A stretch of 64,000 nucleotides of DNA from Owenia fusiformis. Its lineage: Eukaryota > Annelida > Polychaeta > Sabellida > Oweniidae. This document shows, piece after piece, positions 23,287-35,686 of the stretch; position 1 is the first letter of the stretch, and each line of letters opens with the position of its first letter. Location: assembly GCA_903813345.2 (NCBI GenBank), contig CAIIXF020000011.1, forward strand, positions 13,315,754 through 13,379,753, read 5' to 3'. The position numbers and the translations under genes were made by a program. The notes below the pieces were generated by a model that saw only the letters and a program-made list of their open reading frames with translations, had not been told where the DNA came from and did not search any database.

Positions 23287-23399
23287 CTTCAAGATAAAAT
23301 TGAGCAAATCAGAAAATAATTATTTTTTGTGTCATCCCTACAACAAACATACTTTACCAATTATCTTCTCATTTTGAACATTAAAATATGAATTTCTAC

Positions 23400-24100
23400 G
23401 TTTGACCCACAAAGGACTTGTTGATTGACCCACAAAGGACTTGTTGATTGACCTTTCCATTTATATACAATATCTAATTCGACATAAATTTCTGATGTAG
23501 TTTGTCGTATAGGCGGAGTGGCATTTTTCGCAAAGGTCGTAGGCCCTGATCCAACCAGGTAGGGGTTTGTAGATTTGCGAGACTTTTGAGTGTAAATTTC
23601 TACGTTACTTTGCCCTACAAAGGACTTGTTGATTGACCATTCCGTTCTTAATATTTTCAAAATCTAGCTTGACATGACTTTCTGGTGCAATTTGCCGTTT
23701 AGACGAAAGGATAGTTTTGCAATTAGGCCCCAGTATAGTACAACAAGGAAGGCATATATATTTGCGTTTGCCCTACAAAAGACTTGTTGATTGAGCTTTT
23801 CGTTCGTGATATATTCAATCTACATGTAATTCGACAAATCGACATAAATCTCCGATGTAGTTGTGGTATAGACGAAATGATAATTTTCGTAAACCTTTAG
23901 CCCTTATCAAACCAACCAGGCATTCGTAAATTTTTGAGACTTTTGAGGCTATTGTTTACGTTTGCATTTTAAAGGACTTGTTGATCAATTTTTCGTTCGT
24001 TAGATTTTTAATATCTAATTCGACATAAATCTCATCAGATGCAGTTTGCAGTAGAGACGAATTCGAAATGACTATATTGCAACTGCATATAAAAATAGAA
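23400..24100 (+). repeat. Irregular tandem repeat of about 160-190 bp, four units
   Basis: The anchor AAAGGACTTGTTGATTGA starts near 23411, 23435, 23619, 23777 (variant) and 23971, giving steps of 24, 184, 158 and 194 bp. Each long unit continues with a TTCGTTCGT-like block, ATCTAATTCGACATAAAT, CTGATGTAGTTTG and a TTTTTGAGACTTTTGAG-like end. The units are diverged, so the array is old. Open frames here on the minus strand (23361-23660, 23956-24219) reflect the repeat. Confidence 0.8.
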
Positions 24101-24481
24101 ACATATGTACTTGTCCAAACTTTTGTATATTTCAGATAGTTATGTATAATGTGCAGCAAAGCTGTGGCCTTTTGTAATTTAGGGAGTTTCAGCCATGTTA
24201 ATTTTTCCGAAAATAACATGGCAGAGAAGCATCAAAATATAACACAAGACAAAATCGTGTTTAATAACTAGCAATACTAATGTTACAACCATCTTACTCG
24301 GTACTTATAGTACTCGCAATCCTTGATTATAGATACACTTATTTGGAAGGTTATTTGAGCTACCCTTTGGTATTGATACACTTATCTGTGTTTTTTAGGC
24401 CCGAATACTGAGGTTAATTTTTTTAATTATTGAGTCTTATTCTATTGCATTAATATGTAGTTGACTTTGTAACTACGGACG

Positions 24482-24508
24482 TATGATATGATATGATATG
24501 ATATGATA
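24482..24508. repeat. (ATGAT)n microsatellite
   Basis: About five uninterrupted copies of a TATGA pentamer. Confidence 0.85.
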
Positions 24509-24697
24509 GGTCTATTACAAAATATGTATATATAAATATCGTAATGATTAATGAACCTAGATGAAGACTAATCGTTAAAACAAACTTAGACGATATTTAA
24601 TATTTAAAGAAAAATAATTTGATAGATAAATTATGCATGTATAAGTCCCTTAGTAAAACATTTAAGGGACACGGGTATCAATGTTGTTGTCTACGAT

Positions 24698-24872
24698 CCC
24701 GGTGTGAAAGAAATTATGGTCCCCAAGGGATTATGGTCCCCTTTCTTAACGGCCCTTACTGGCCCTGATTGCGTATAAGATATTGAAGGAAAGAGTTGCA
24801 TTTAGGTCACCATATAAATCAATGGAGAGTAGGACCATAATTTGATAGGACCTCCTACCCTTTTACACCGGG
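24698..24872. mobile_element. MITE-like inverted repeat with CCCGGTGTNAAAG ends
   Basis: CCCGGTGTGAAAG at left pairs with CTTTTACACCGGG at right, and an inner TTATGGTCC block is repeated and inverted (GGACCATAA). The element is 175 bp, without coding sequence. Target duplication is not clear. Confidence 0.6.
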
Positions 24873-24879
24873 TTTACGC

Positions 24880-27800
24880 TATTTATTTAGTTGTAGATTA
24901 AAGATCCTTATTTAAAGACGTCGTCTTTATGAATTATTTAAGACATCAGTATTCTCAGAAATTGATTATCCGAAGCGGATACCAAGTTCTGACCAGCAGA
25001 CGAACAATTGCAGACATGACTAAGTTTGTTTATTTAACGGTTAGATTTGTTGACTTACTGATCCGTATTGTAATCTCTGGGAAGACGTTATTTTTATTTA
25101 TTCTATACTTTGTATTTGCGTCCAATGTAGTAAAGTTGATACTTTTATGAACAATAATGTCCTTTTAATGGCCATTTTGTATGCCTTTTTATTTCCAGAC
25201 CATGTTTTGATTTTGCCTCGATGTTATTGTGTCATAGTGTTTTTGCTTTAAAAATTCAAGAAATGTCAACTTTTTAATTAAGGAATGTTGATGATGTCAA
25301 CGGACCATGAGATAACACATTGTCCGGGGAAAGATATCAATATCAGTTGTATATCGGATAGAAAAATAAATATTATAGTAGATGCTAATTGTTTGCTCTG
25401 AAATAATGTGACTCATGACTATTCCAGCGAATCAGGTAGATATTTCAACGGTTTTCGCGTAATGAGAGTATTTAGTTTTCGTTTCTATTAATTTGACAAG
25501 AAGGGTCGTTGATAAACACATTAACTGTAAAAGTATTTATTAGAAGTACCTGTTTTAACAGTCTTTTCGCTTCTCTTTTTGTCTCTCGACAGGCATAGGC
25601 GAAGCCAGGGGGAGGGGTGCGGTGCATAACCAATAGAATAGAACCATGAAATAGAAGAAGAGATAGAAGCTTCTAGCTCAATTTTGAAGGAAGTTGCATC
25701 TCTTATAAGCGGCTTCAGATATGATAGCTAAACTACAAAACAAACTAAAATATACAAAAATTAGGACATGTATAAATGTACTGCTTCAATATGGTCCTTT
25801 GATTGCTTATTTTTTAAATTCAAAGTAGTTCCAAACATTTGAAATTTTACTATAGGTATTAAGAGGCATATTGGAGTGAAACCCCCGGGATGTGTAGCTA
25901 CACGTAAACCAATATCATATCACGAGTGTGAAGTCACATATTTTTCAAGACCATTCTCATACTATTGAAGGATGACACCTCTGGATATCATGGACACGGA
26001 ATTCTGCTAACACCGCGTGAAAAAGAGAAATTGCCTGGCAGGCAATTTTGATCTATCGTAGACCATATCAGTATCAAATTGCCGATTTTTCAACCTCGTC
26101 TTGCGGGGCCATTTCGATTTGAAACATCTTGAATTTGGTGTCAAAATAAAGCTGGTCACGCCCACTTTCATAGTTATCAATGAATCATTTACTACGACTA
26201 CTATATTCATTTAGGAGGCGTGTAAAGTTAACCAATCAGAAAGACTGTTGTTCCATATATGGCAGTTCATTAACATATTCAGTGTTTACTAAGTGCTTTT
26301 CGCGTCATGACAACACGAGAAGTAACCAATCAAGATGCCGTATTTTATCACGCGAGTTCAGAGTTCAGCATGACATGCACACGACATGTAGTCTGAGCTG
26401 ATCGCGATGTTGAACAATTTCTTCTCGGAATTTGTCCAGATATATCAGTGATTCTAAATTAAGGTAGGATCTGCCATTTCTTCCAGTTCACGTTATACGT
26501 TATCTCTATCAAATCTTAAAGTTTTGGATGAAGATACGAAGGATATATTTAAAAACGAAGCGATTAATTTGACGATCTGATTTTGCAATTTGCAATGACC
26601 AATTTACTGCAAGTCTGCGCAAAGTCTTGTATCTAAATGCTTGTTAAGCCACTCAAAAACAAGATCCATATTTTCTTAATTTGATAACTTTGCAGAAAAC
26701 CTGTTTTCATAACCTGTTTTGTGCGTCTAAATTCGAGTAGGATAAAGCTGGGAATTTTATTCCAAGGATAAAGGATCCTGGGATGGCAACGGGTCTTCAT
26801 TCCAGAACTCACGATTTTTGTTGATTCTCTGTCATAGTACTTGTCTAAAGTCCCCATATCTGCTCTCTTACTGGCATACTTGGACACATTTCCCCCCCCC
26901 CCCTTAAATTGTCCTCAGTCAAATTACACCCTCTCGCCGATTTACATAGCCATTTCCCAGAACCCGGGAATCAGAATCGCTAATGTTTGCCATATTGAAT
27001 ATGTACTGTAATATCATACTCTACATTGCCTGCTACGCGTAATGGTCACGTGACTAGCGCGATACATGAAAAATGGGGAATCTCGAAACAACAATATTTG
27101 GGCACTTTTATTGCAAATTTCAGGTATTTATAAGTGTTTGTGGTATAAAATATAATCCACAGACATAAATGAACATCCAAACTACATATTTTATTAAGTT
27201 TTGGAGCCTTTTTTGCTCTTAAATTAACATCTTTAAAACTGATATTTTGTATATCTTTGATGATATATTTGATACTGTAAAGATAATTCTTTTTTTGTAT
27301 AATGTATGCAAGAACACAAATGTGTACAAAATGTCCCTACCAATGGGTGATCCCGTCAAATGGTTATCCTGAAAATGAGTAGACAAGACTTTACCAACAC
27401 AATTTGAGGACACTGTGGCTAGTCGATCTATGTGGATGCAGTCAGGCACATGTAATGTTTCGTGAGTGCCTGCCTCTGTACTTTTCAATGGAAGAATTTT
27501 GCACTTCTGTTTAAATAATCTATATTTACTCATCCGTGTATATCATACTTCATTGATTTACAAAACCAAAGCTACGCTATAAACGCACATTCTCTGATAT
27601 TTTTACGGAGTATAGATAACTCAAACGAGTTCACTCTACCAGTTTTATCATCTCGCTCATAGCTGTGAGAAGGTATGCATAATTTGCATAAAAATTCAAG
27701 TAATATATAATCATTTCACGTACACAAATATGTCTGTGTGAAGTAAAATACAAATACAATGCGTTTTATAATATTTTTGGGGTTATGGTATGAAATATCC

Positions 27801-28050
27801 GCTTTAAAAAAGCAATTTAATTATGATGTATCATGTGGATTAGTAGACGTTCTTATTGGATTCAATGAACAGACTGGCTAGGTTTTAATAGAATCATTTT
27901 GAATGTGTGTATTTTTAATATTTTAATTCACTTGTTTCAAGGAATCTGTGGGCACGTTCAGGTGAGCTGACAAAATCATCAAGATTTACGGATGGTCAAT
28001 CTGTTGGCTGTTCATTGTCACTTTCAAGGAATGTTAATGGCTCTGAAATT
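24880..28050. other. Long stretch without recognised genes
   Basis: Short open frames (24929-25150, 26180-26401, 26633-26887, 27219-27533) have no recognisable motifs. AAATTGCCTG and CAGGCAATTT form a perfect 10-bp-arm palindrome around one base at 26028-26048. A C-run lies at 26892-26903. Nothing else can be supported. Confidence 0.4.
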
Positions 28051-28052
28051 TG

Positions 28053-28625
28053 TAGCCTTGCCCAAGTCGATATTTATTTACTTATCTGATCTTGAATTAT
28101 TACCACCTTGTACAATCCAATGCATCATCGGTGATATTATGCTAAGTTATTCAGCGGTTCCGAGATTCCCATAATACCTACGCTTCTTAAGGGTATTGGG
28201 AAACCTTATTGTCAATAATATTGATTGACAAGATCGCATGGACACGACGTGTGACTTCAGGCTGATTGACCAATCAAAACGTTATCAGGTTAACCTGCAT
28301 AAACAAAGCAAACTACCTGTCTAGGACTTGAAATTCAATGATCTGATCGAGTGTTTCTTGAGAGTTACAATATATTATGTTATTAAATGTACATTGGAAT
28401 GTAAGCAGTCATTAATACTCGTATAAATGAAATCATGCAATTCAATGTTGATTCAAAATCAAAACTGAATTCGCGATGGAAATGCACGAAGACCTAGTCC
28501 AACAATGTAGGGCCGTCGTTGACAAAAACATTATTGGGTCGGTAAAGCATGTGGCTTTCTCTTGGGTACAAGGCGGCCATAATAGAAATCAAGATAAGTA
28601 AAAGAGACAGACTTGGGCAAGGCTA
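28053..28625. mobile_element. MITE with TAGCCTTGCCC ends, long form (573 bp)
   Basis: The ends TAGCCTTGCCCAAGTCGATA (left) and GACTTGGGCAAGGCTA (right) are inverted repeats about 40 bp long that continue through TTTACTTATCTGATCTTGA on the left. TA borders fit a Tc1/mariner-like target. An 88-bp hairpin-only relative lies at 35167-35254. The open frame 27992-28174 overlaps the left end and is spurious. Confidence 0.8.
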
Positions 28626-28629
28626 TGAA

Positions 28630-29285
28630 ACTTGATTTGTGGGTATTCCAGTGGGTTGATGGGTCTTTGGCTCTAAATTCACTTCATTGGCGTACCTAAT
28701 TTAAACATTTTCATTGTCATCATTACATGTTATGGACCCATTTTTCAAATTAATAGTATTAGGGATAAAACCATAGTTTTTTCGTTTTTTCATCTGTAAT
28801 GGCATTTTCCAGTTGATGGGTTTCTCGTATAGTATTTTCAATTCTTCGCGAGGGTGTCTTGTAATGGTGTGGCTAATTACTTTACTGAATGAGGAATGTT
28901 TATCCAAACAATTGATACAAAGAAAATCTGGCCAGTTGTCCATCAGTAAATAAATCATCATGATAAAAGAATTATTTATTATAGCATCCATTTGTTACCG
29001 TTCTGAATCCAAATGATACATAGTGGCATCCATTTTATGCATATATGTTGACGTTTACGAAATGTTTTTCAAATATCTTCCCTATAACAGGAATATGGTA
29101 GCTTTCACACATTGTCATACTATGCATATTGAATATGTATGCAAGATTTCAAGTCACAATGTTAAGTAGATACTCTGAGATCACTTACCTCGATTTGCTG
29201 TCATATTTTTGCAATGATCCCATTCCCTATAATGTACGCGAGCACCCACGATACATTGCATATAAATGACTGCATCCACATAGAT
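28630..29285. other. Intergenic stretch
   Basis: AT-rich; no motif, repeat or splice pair could be supported. Confidence 0.4.
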
Positions 29286-29288
29286 CGA

Positions 29289-29480
29289 CTAGCCACAGTG
29301 TGATAAAGCAAAACAATCAAAATCATTACTAAAGTCATTCATTTTATTAAGGTTACTGGGGTAGAGCTTATGATCTGCCACTCCAACAATATCAAAATCA
29401 GCCAGCAACTGGTTTAGATATTCCTTTGACGTGTTAAACCCATTGAGATTAAAAGCAGAAATTTTAAAGATTGACATATT
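29289..29480 (-). pseudogene. LINE endonuclease N-terminus, degenerate
   Basis: On the minus strand the translation reads MSIFKISAFNLNGF, then YLNQLLADFDIVGVADHKLY and a stretch ending in DFDCFALS. This follows the start of the AP-endonuclease domain of LINE ORF2: an N-x-x-G loop, a 'DI..LQEHWL' motif and a downstream F...S. The LQEHW block is changed to VADHK, so the catalytic glutamate is lost (aspartate instead). The remaining 1 kb of endonuclease-RT does not follow, so the copy is broken. The open frame continues upstream to 29753 into sequence of no evident origin. Confidence 0.65.
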
Positions 29481-29759
29481 AACACTATATACACTTATAC
29501 AGACAGTTATTAAAAGCATATGTAAAACTGTATTAGACAATAGAAGTAGCCTAGGTCCAATCAGCTCGATCATCCGTGCTCGCGGGATAACGTGATTGTT
29601 ACCTCTGGCCATTATCTTGTAGGTGATAGTCCAAGGTATCATCATCATTATAACTGTTATAATGGCTCCTATGATTGGGCCTTTGATTATCATAAGAAAC
29701 ATAGTTATCACATTGCTTACGTGGTGCGCAGATGTGCTCATCTTGATCGGCAAGATACC

Positions 29760-31535
29760 CTATTTATTTAGTATTTTAACAATCAACACAAGTTATAAGA
29801 CTTACATACCATATTTCAGCAGATATCGGATAAATTCAAAAAATCATTTCTTGATTGATAAAATCAATTATAAACCGGAAGTGCGTTATGTGACGTCCGC
29901 GCGTGAATATTTCAATTATTCAGATTTTGCCGTGAATTCGATTTTGAATGCTTCTAAATGATCTTCTAATGCTTACTATGATTTCTATAAGTGATGTTTT
30001 GACTTCCCTGCTTCATAAAAAGAACATTAGCACCATTTACTCTACTCAAAAAGTAAAATCCTGGACATATTTTAAATCATAGATCTCTTAATAGGATTCA
30101 CTTTTCAAAATTTTGATTGACTGTACAATACTTTTGTACTTCAGATACATTGTCTTTTAAATATAATGCATATCGGAATTTTATATAATTTTGGCAAAGC
30201 CTGTCCACACCCTCATTCGTCCACTTTCGGTCCATGGACTCTAAAATAACAAGAATTTGCTTTGCCGGAAGCGTAAAATTGGTTGTTTTGAATTGCGCCC
30301 CTTGTATTTTTCATCTGCCTCTTGAACAAAAAGTTACTGAAGCCACTGGTATGTCATCGATCATCAGGTAGTATAGTGCTACCTTCAACAAGACAGCAAT
30401 ACATCATAATTGCTACTGTAAAATAGACAATGATGATTCTTAATTAAGGTAGGCCAATACTCCAATACACGATAACGTTTAGTTTAGTTCAGTTTAGTTA
30501 CCTCCTGTTTGAAGAGCTCTCATGGTGGTACAACTTCGTCTACATCCGGGTTCTTTCCCATTGCATTACACAGGGGTGCTATTTTCAATGCCACACTGCG
30601 ACTCTAATAAACATTTATGTAGAGTTGATTTTGCACAAACGATATGTATATGTGTGTAATTAAGATATATAACAAGGCTTTTTGAACTATAATCCCCAAA
30701 TCCGAAGAAATCTGTAGTTGAAAACGCCGTCCGATTCCAGTGATGTCACTGATTTCCCAGAAATTGCTCGGACGCCATGAAGATCGAAAAAATATGAATA
30801 ATGTTACTTTGAATCTCCGATTATCTTTCTGATTATTGAATATATTGGATCATATAACTATGCTTGAGGGCTGGTCGAAGATCAGAAGCTTAGAAACGTT
30901 CAGAGTAATCGGATCGTTCGGCTGGCCAATGAAAAATTGTCCCTTCCAAAGCGATGCATCATGGGAGATATTTATGTAAATTACCACCTGAACTTTTATC
31001 GCGAATAGGACTATATATTAGCTATGCTATTAGAATGAGCAATACCAGGGAGCAATATTAGGGATGATGTTCGAAAGCATTTTTCACGATTGGCTTGTGT
31101 TATTCAATATATAAAAAAAATCGTTCTTTCTCGAAACTAACACCCCCTGGATAAATTACGCATGTTTCACAGGAAGATTTGTGACCACTACACAAATAGG
31201 TACTAAAATTGTTCTACTTGAGCCACCTTAAATGTACACTCGGTTGCAGTGCAATCCAGTTACATTGGATGATTCAGTCTCATTTATATCCTAGACCTAA
31301 GTCGAACAATATCGATGTCAAACTATTGGGAAAGTACCTGATGTTTCGAGAGCTATTGCGATTTTGTTGTAATTGACTACGAACAAATAAGGATACACTT
31401 ATACTCGTCCTCTCCTACAATCATCAATGGAGAACTTGAAATGACTGAAAAGGATAGATTCATATCGATCTGTAATGATCTGGAGAGAGGGTCATTTCGG
31501 AAATAATTGAAAAAGGAACAAGAAAGCGTAAATTC
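29760..31535. other. Upstream region of the PAN-domain gene, no other gene seen
   Basis: Mostly AT-rich sequence. No clear core promoter could be picked for the gene starting at 31540. No repeats of note. Confidence 0.4.
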
Positions 31536-31539
31536 TACC

Positions 31540-33110
31540 ATGAAAACGAAGTGTGAACTTCTACCAAACAATGGCGTAAACGCGGCAATTTGTATTTGTT
31601 TGATATTCTTCTGGCAAGGTATGCAAGATTTGTTAAAACTTTTGAACTTGAGACGAAGAAAAAGCTCAGATTTGACCTAGATTTTGTTAAAGAATATTTC
31701 AGATTTGACCTACATGTATCACCTAGATTTTAGGTTGGCAAACTGAAATTGTTTAATTCCATTATCTACAGTATTAGATTATTTTTATTTAGGGGTTTGC
31801 TGTGGTAACGAATGCCCCAAATCGGTTGGTTATGTCTCACCATTGAAAGATAACCATGGGAATTGGATCAACGTGCTCACTGATTTGAAAATTCCCTGTC
31901 CCGGGTACATCATTGGCTGGGAACACCAACGTTTTACCAATAGTGAGCCATTCTGGATAGCTGTGTTAACACCATTGGGTAGCATGCTATATACGGTGCG
32001 ACATATAGTAAAGGTTCCAGTTACACATCTAGGCCTAAATCGACTTAGAAGTCCAAATCTGAAGGTATGAAGTATCTCATTACCTTTATTACGCTTTGTT
32101 TATAAGAGTGATTAATTTGAGTGTAATATATAACTTATTAATGCTTGTTGAAAGTTCTCTGTTTATGAACTTAGACAAAATATTAAAAGTAAAACTCATA
32201 GCAATAAATAGAATACGTTGCTAATCCTGGGATGAAATGTGATTTTCAAACATTATATCTTTGAGCCACAACCTTCAATTTGATTATAAATATCACTAAT
32301 ACAATAAGTTGCATTCTCTGTAGAAGTGTGGTTCGTTCCTGCCTACCTCTCCATCGGTCTTTAAAACATCTATTTACAGAGAATATTCCCATTATAGGTG
32401 GAGCATGGTGATGTTTTATCTGTGATATTCGCAAATCAAACCATTGAAGGGGGGATAGCGAACGAGCGTAACCACACCCGATCCCCTGTGTTGAAGCCAG
32501 AACAATACTATAGAGTTTTGAGTAATGGGCGATATTTCGTTGACGACACCACCGTTGGAGACGTTCTCAATATGAATCCCAGTGAGCTCTATATAAGAGG
32601 CTATGCATTGAGGCCTCTGCTTTCCTACGGTAGGTTCAGACACTATCTATAAGACATTCGATCGTTGATATTGGAATAGGGAAAACGATTTCAGGATGTG
32701 CTATCAATGAATGTACAAGTCAATCATGAAGAGAGAATAGTCGCTTCAAGACCCTGGACCCCCTCCCCTATCTACTTCAACAACAGGTTGTAAAGTATAT
32801 GGGGGTCCAGGGTCTTGAAGCAAGACTGAAAGTAGGCACAATTCCCTTTATTATTTCAGATAATCCATCAGAAAGTATATCTACTGCAACAAAGGTGGCG
32901 ACAGACTCGACCATCGTTGATCATGTAATCAATGAGTTGACGTGCAGAAGTAAAATAGAGTGCGCTATGATTTGCCTTAAAGACATCCGTTGTCTTACCT
33001 ATAGTTACACTAAGTTGACGAGGATGTGTGTGTTGCATGATATCGACGACAATGACAACTCTTTGATTAAATCAAAGCCTGGAACAGATTTATATTCCAT
33101 TATGCTGTGA
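31540..33110 (+). CDS. Secreted protein with C-terminal PAN/apple-like domain, complete four-exon gene (277 aa)
   Basis: Exons 31540-31618, 31793-32064, 32398-32629 and 32860-33110 have GT/AG borders (donors AAG|GTATGC, AAG|GTATGA, ACG|GTAGGT) and phases 1, 0 and 1; together they give 834 nt, exactly 278 codons with the stop. Residues 1-27 form a signal peptide with core AAICICLIFFW. Residues 28-195 form one domain: cysteines near the start, then GYIIGWEHQRF, a middle ending VEHGDVLSVIF, a variable part and LYIRGYALRP. The layout of alternating hydrophobic strands resembles lectin-like beta-sandwich domains of invertebrate secreted proteins, but I cannot name it. Residues from about 205 on fit a PAN domain: C-x5-C-x3-C-x5-C, then YSY and a later CVLHD. 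A ligand- or carbohydrate-binding extracellular role is inferred. Intron 3 contains a perfect hairpin. Confidence 0.85.
32744..32820. repeat. Perfect 20-bp inverted repeat in intron 3 of the PAN gene
   Basis: CTTCAAGACCCTGGACCCCC at 32744-32763 pairs perfectly with its reverse complement at 32801-32820, around a 37-nt loop. It probably is a tiny fold-back MITE; it could also form a stem in the pre-mRNA close to the last acceptor (32859). Confidence 0.85.
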
Positions 33111-33166
33111 CTTTTTCCCTTTGCCTTATTGTACCCTATATTCCCCCATTCAGTAGTTGAATAGTA

Positions 33167-33172
33167 AATAAA
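33167..33172 (+). terminator. Polyadenylation signal of the PAN-domain gene
   Basis: AATAAA, 57 bp after the stop codon at 33108-33110. Confidence 0.7.
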
Positions 33173-33179
33173 AACAAAA

Positions 33180-34980
33180 TCAAATTTTCCACTGTACCTG
33201 GCCTGTTACATGCAGTGCACAGAAGCTTAACCAATTATAACCCACTCACTCAGTTACAACTCACAACACAACACCAGTTGAATACTCAATACAAAAGATA
33301 TCAAAATTTCCAGATTAGATCGTGGACCATTTACCTTTCATAAGAGTCAGTGTGGAGTTTACGTTGGATAAGCTAGAGATTAAATTAACATCTGCAAATA
33401 TTGAGATTGTAAACGGTTTAACTATTAAATAAATGTAACCAGGCTATTTCATATTTTGAATTTCATATTGATCAATCCCCATTTGTTTCCTCAAAATAGA
33501 TCAGCATACCTCATAAAAGTTATCTAGTTTACAACTTTATAATTGAGTGATAAGGTTTTGTAACTGTCCTTTGAATAATAAGCTCCATTGACGGTGACTC
33601 CAGTTGCCACAGAGTGAACCAGGATAACTTTGTCGTACTCTTGCTCCACCTACCCTTTGTTATTATTTTTAATCTGCCGCCTACGGGCCTACCATCGCCC
33701 ATTTACACTACTATATCACATAATACCCAAGGCTCATTGTTTATCCGGAATCTTGACATAAAAATTGGAACTGGACTTCTGTTAAATTATATTGCAAATC
33801 AAAAGTGCCGATATCACTGCGTGAAAATGGAATTCCAAGTCTAAGCACGTCTAGAAACTAAGTCTAAGCACGCTGGGTGCTTAGGCATGACTCGTTTTGA
33901 CACCTCTTGGTACGCGATGAAACCAACTCTAGACATCTCTAAGCACGTCTAAGCACACACAGTGCAAAGACGTGTTTAGAGTGTGACAAAAAGTCTTGGC
34001 ACGCCTTGAACTAATGATTGAAATCTAGAATAAAGTAATTATCGAAACAGATAAATGTATATTGTTAAAAGCAATTATGATCAACATTCATAATTTAGAC
34101 ATATTTTCACTGAAATATACTAATTTTTTAAAACATCTTTTATCTATCTTATTTATTATTTTGTATAACAAACTGTACATGTTTACCATGACGTTTTACA
34201 TATATGATTGAATAATAATTCACGATCTGTTTAAAGCATGTAAAATACCAAAAATGAAACAAGCTGTACTGATAACTAGTAAAAATATTTTTCCCGGGCA
34301 TCTATCAAGTTGTTATATCAAGCCACGGGTATCAAGCAAGATACTACATAGTATTATTATTGTGCATCTGACCAAATGGATGAAAAAATTATGTGTTCAT
34401 ATTGTGTATGCAATGTATCATTACTAATTGATATAGGGCAGGGGCGAAGAAAGCTTTCATTCAGGATGAGGGGAGGGTGTGATCGCCAAGAACTTTTCGG
34501 TTTCCAGTCACGGAGTTGCGATTGTTGCATAAACAAGCCAAAAAATAAGATTTATTTTGAATTTTATAGAAATTTCTTCAAAATTGAGCTATAAGCTTCA
34601 AATTAAATGATTTGATAAATCCCCCGCTCATATAGTTTTGATTACAATCAGAATTCTCAATTTTGAGAATTCACTTTCAAGTCACTTTTCCTTTAATCTA
34701 TTTGTAATCACTAATAGTATTAACTAGATCACACCCTTCTTCAAAGGACTTAATGTAAAATACCCTTGCAGCAAGGATGACTAGATCAATACGTACTCGA
34801 TTTCCTCTGCCCACCAACAACATTGTTATGTAAGGACGGAAATAAATCACTGTAACCTTGTAATCAGGCATTTGAAAATGACTCCTTTTCCATTATGTCC
34901 AATGTCCATGGTAAGAGCCAAGGGTAGATGAGGGGGGGAGCATGGAACTCTTTTTGGCCAAAATTTCAATCACATGCAGT
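33180..34980. other. Intergenic stretch with a short TCTAAGCACG-rich patch
   Basis: Between 33842 and 34010 the motifs CTAAGCACGTCTAG, GTCTAAGCACG and GTGCTTAG recur in both orientations, suggesting a small decayed repeat. Near 34960 the stretch GGCCAAAATTTCAATCACAT recalls the interior of the CAGGCCCGT MITE family. No exon is supported. Confidence 0.45.
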
Positions 34981-34987
34981 TTCTTCG

Positions 34988-35582
34988 GTAGTTTATAACT
35001 AGACTCTGCTCGCAGGGTAATCATTTTTTGGACACTTTCCGAGAGCTCTTTGAATCTCAGGGCCATCAGATGGGGGATCGGGAGGGGGTGTCCAGATATC
35101 GCTGTATAGGATGTTGATCTGACACGATTTATGCCGGGATCCCTTCTGATCTTGCACCCCCATCCCTAGCCTTGCCCATGTCGGTATTTTTTACTTATCT
35201 GATCTTGAATAATAGAAATCAAGATAGGTAAAGATACCGACTTGGGCAAGGCTACCCCATCCACCCTATTCTAATCTTTCTCGAAACTACTCCCCATATG
35301 GTGCGATCGCGGCATAACTTAAGCGAGCCCAAAAAATGTTAAGATTTATTTTGAATTTTACAAAAATTGATGCATCTTTCAAAATTCTTCAAAATTGAGA
35401 TTGAAACTTCCAATAAAAAATTGAAAGCCTTTTCTTCTATCTAATGGTTATATTTTTATAAGCGCCATCCCTATCCCCTCTAAAACTGATGACGAACATT
35501 TTTAACACGTCAATTTTAATGTTAAAACCGTATCCACCTATAACAAATTTTTTACCCTGCGTGCAGAGTCTAGTTAAACTAC
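34988..35582. repeat. Inverted pair of AACTAGACTC-family repeats
   Basis: Copy (c) at 34988-35018 and copy (d), inverted, at 35553-35582 face each other with GTAGTTTA, AACTAGACTCTGC and CGCAGGGTA. The enclosed 530 bp hold the hairpin MITE at 35167-35254. The pair may be the two ends of one element or two separate insertions; the other copies in the window are single. Confidence 0.6.
35167..35254. mobile_element. Hairpin MITE with TAGCCTTGCCC ends, short form (88 bp)
   Basis: The 88 bp fold almost completely: TAGCCTTGCCCATGTCGGTA pairs with TACCGACTTGGGCAAGGCTA, and the inner arms TTACTTATCTGATCTTGA and TCAAGATAGGTAA also pair. The borders are TA. It appears to be a minimal version of the 573-bp element at 28053-28625. 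Confidence 0.85.
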
Positions 35583-35618
35583 AGCTCTCTTTTAAGAAGT
35601 GAAGTCAAACGAATGCAA
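35553..35618 (-). repeat. Copy (d) of the AACTAGACTC dispersed repeat
   Basis: Read on the minus strand it has the full order seen at 21610-21673: TTGACTTCACTTCTT, AGAGAGCT, GTAGTTTAACTAGACTCTGC and CGCAGGGTA. Confidence 0.65.
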
Positions 35619-35677
35619 AGGGTAATTTTTTTAGGATATTAATACATGCGAAACCTGCATCCAGGACTGGATATATA

Positions 35678-35686
35678 TAAGTTTAG
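35678..35686. repeat. Left 9-bp target-site duplication of the fold-back element
   Basis: TAAGTTTAG immediately precedes the element and recurs exactly at 43258-43266 immediately after it. Confidence 0.85.
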
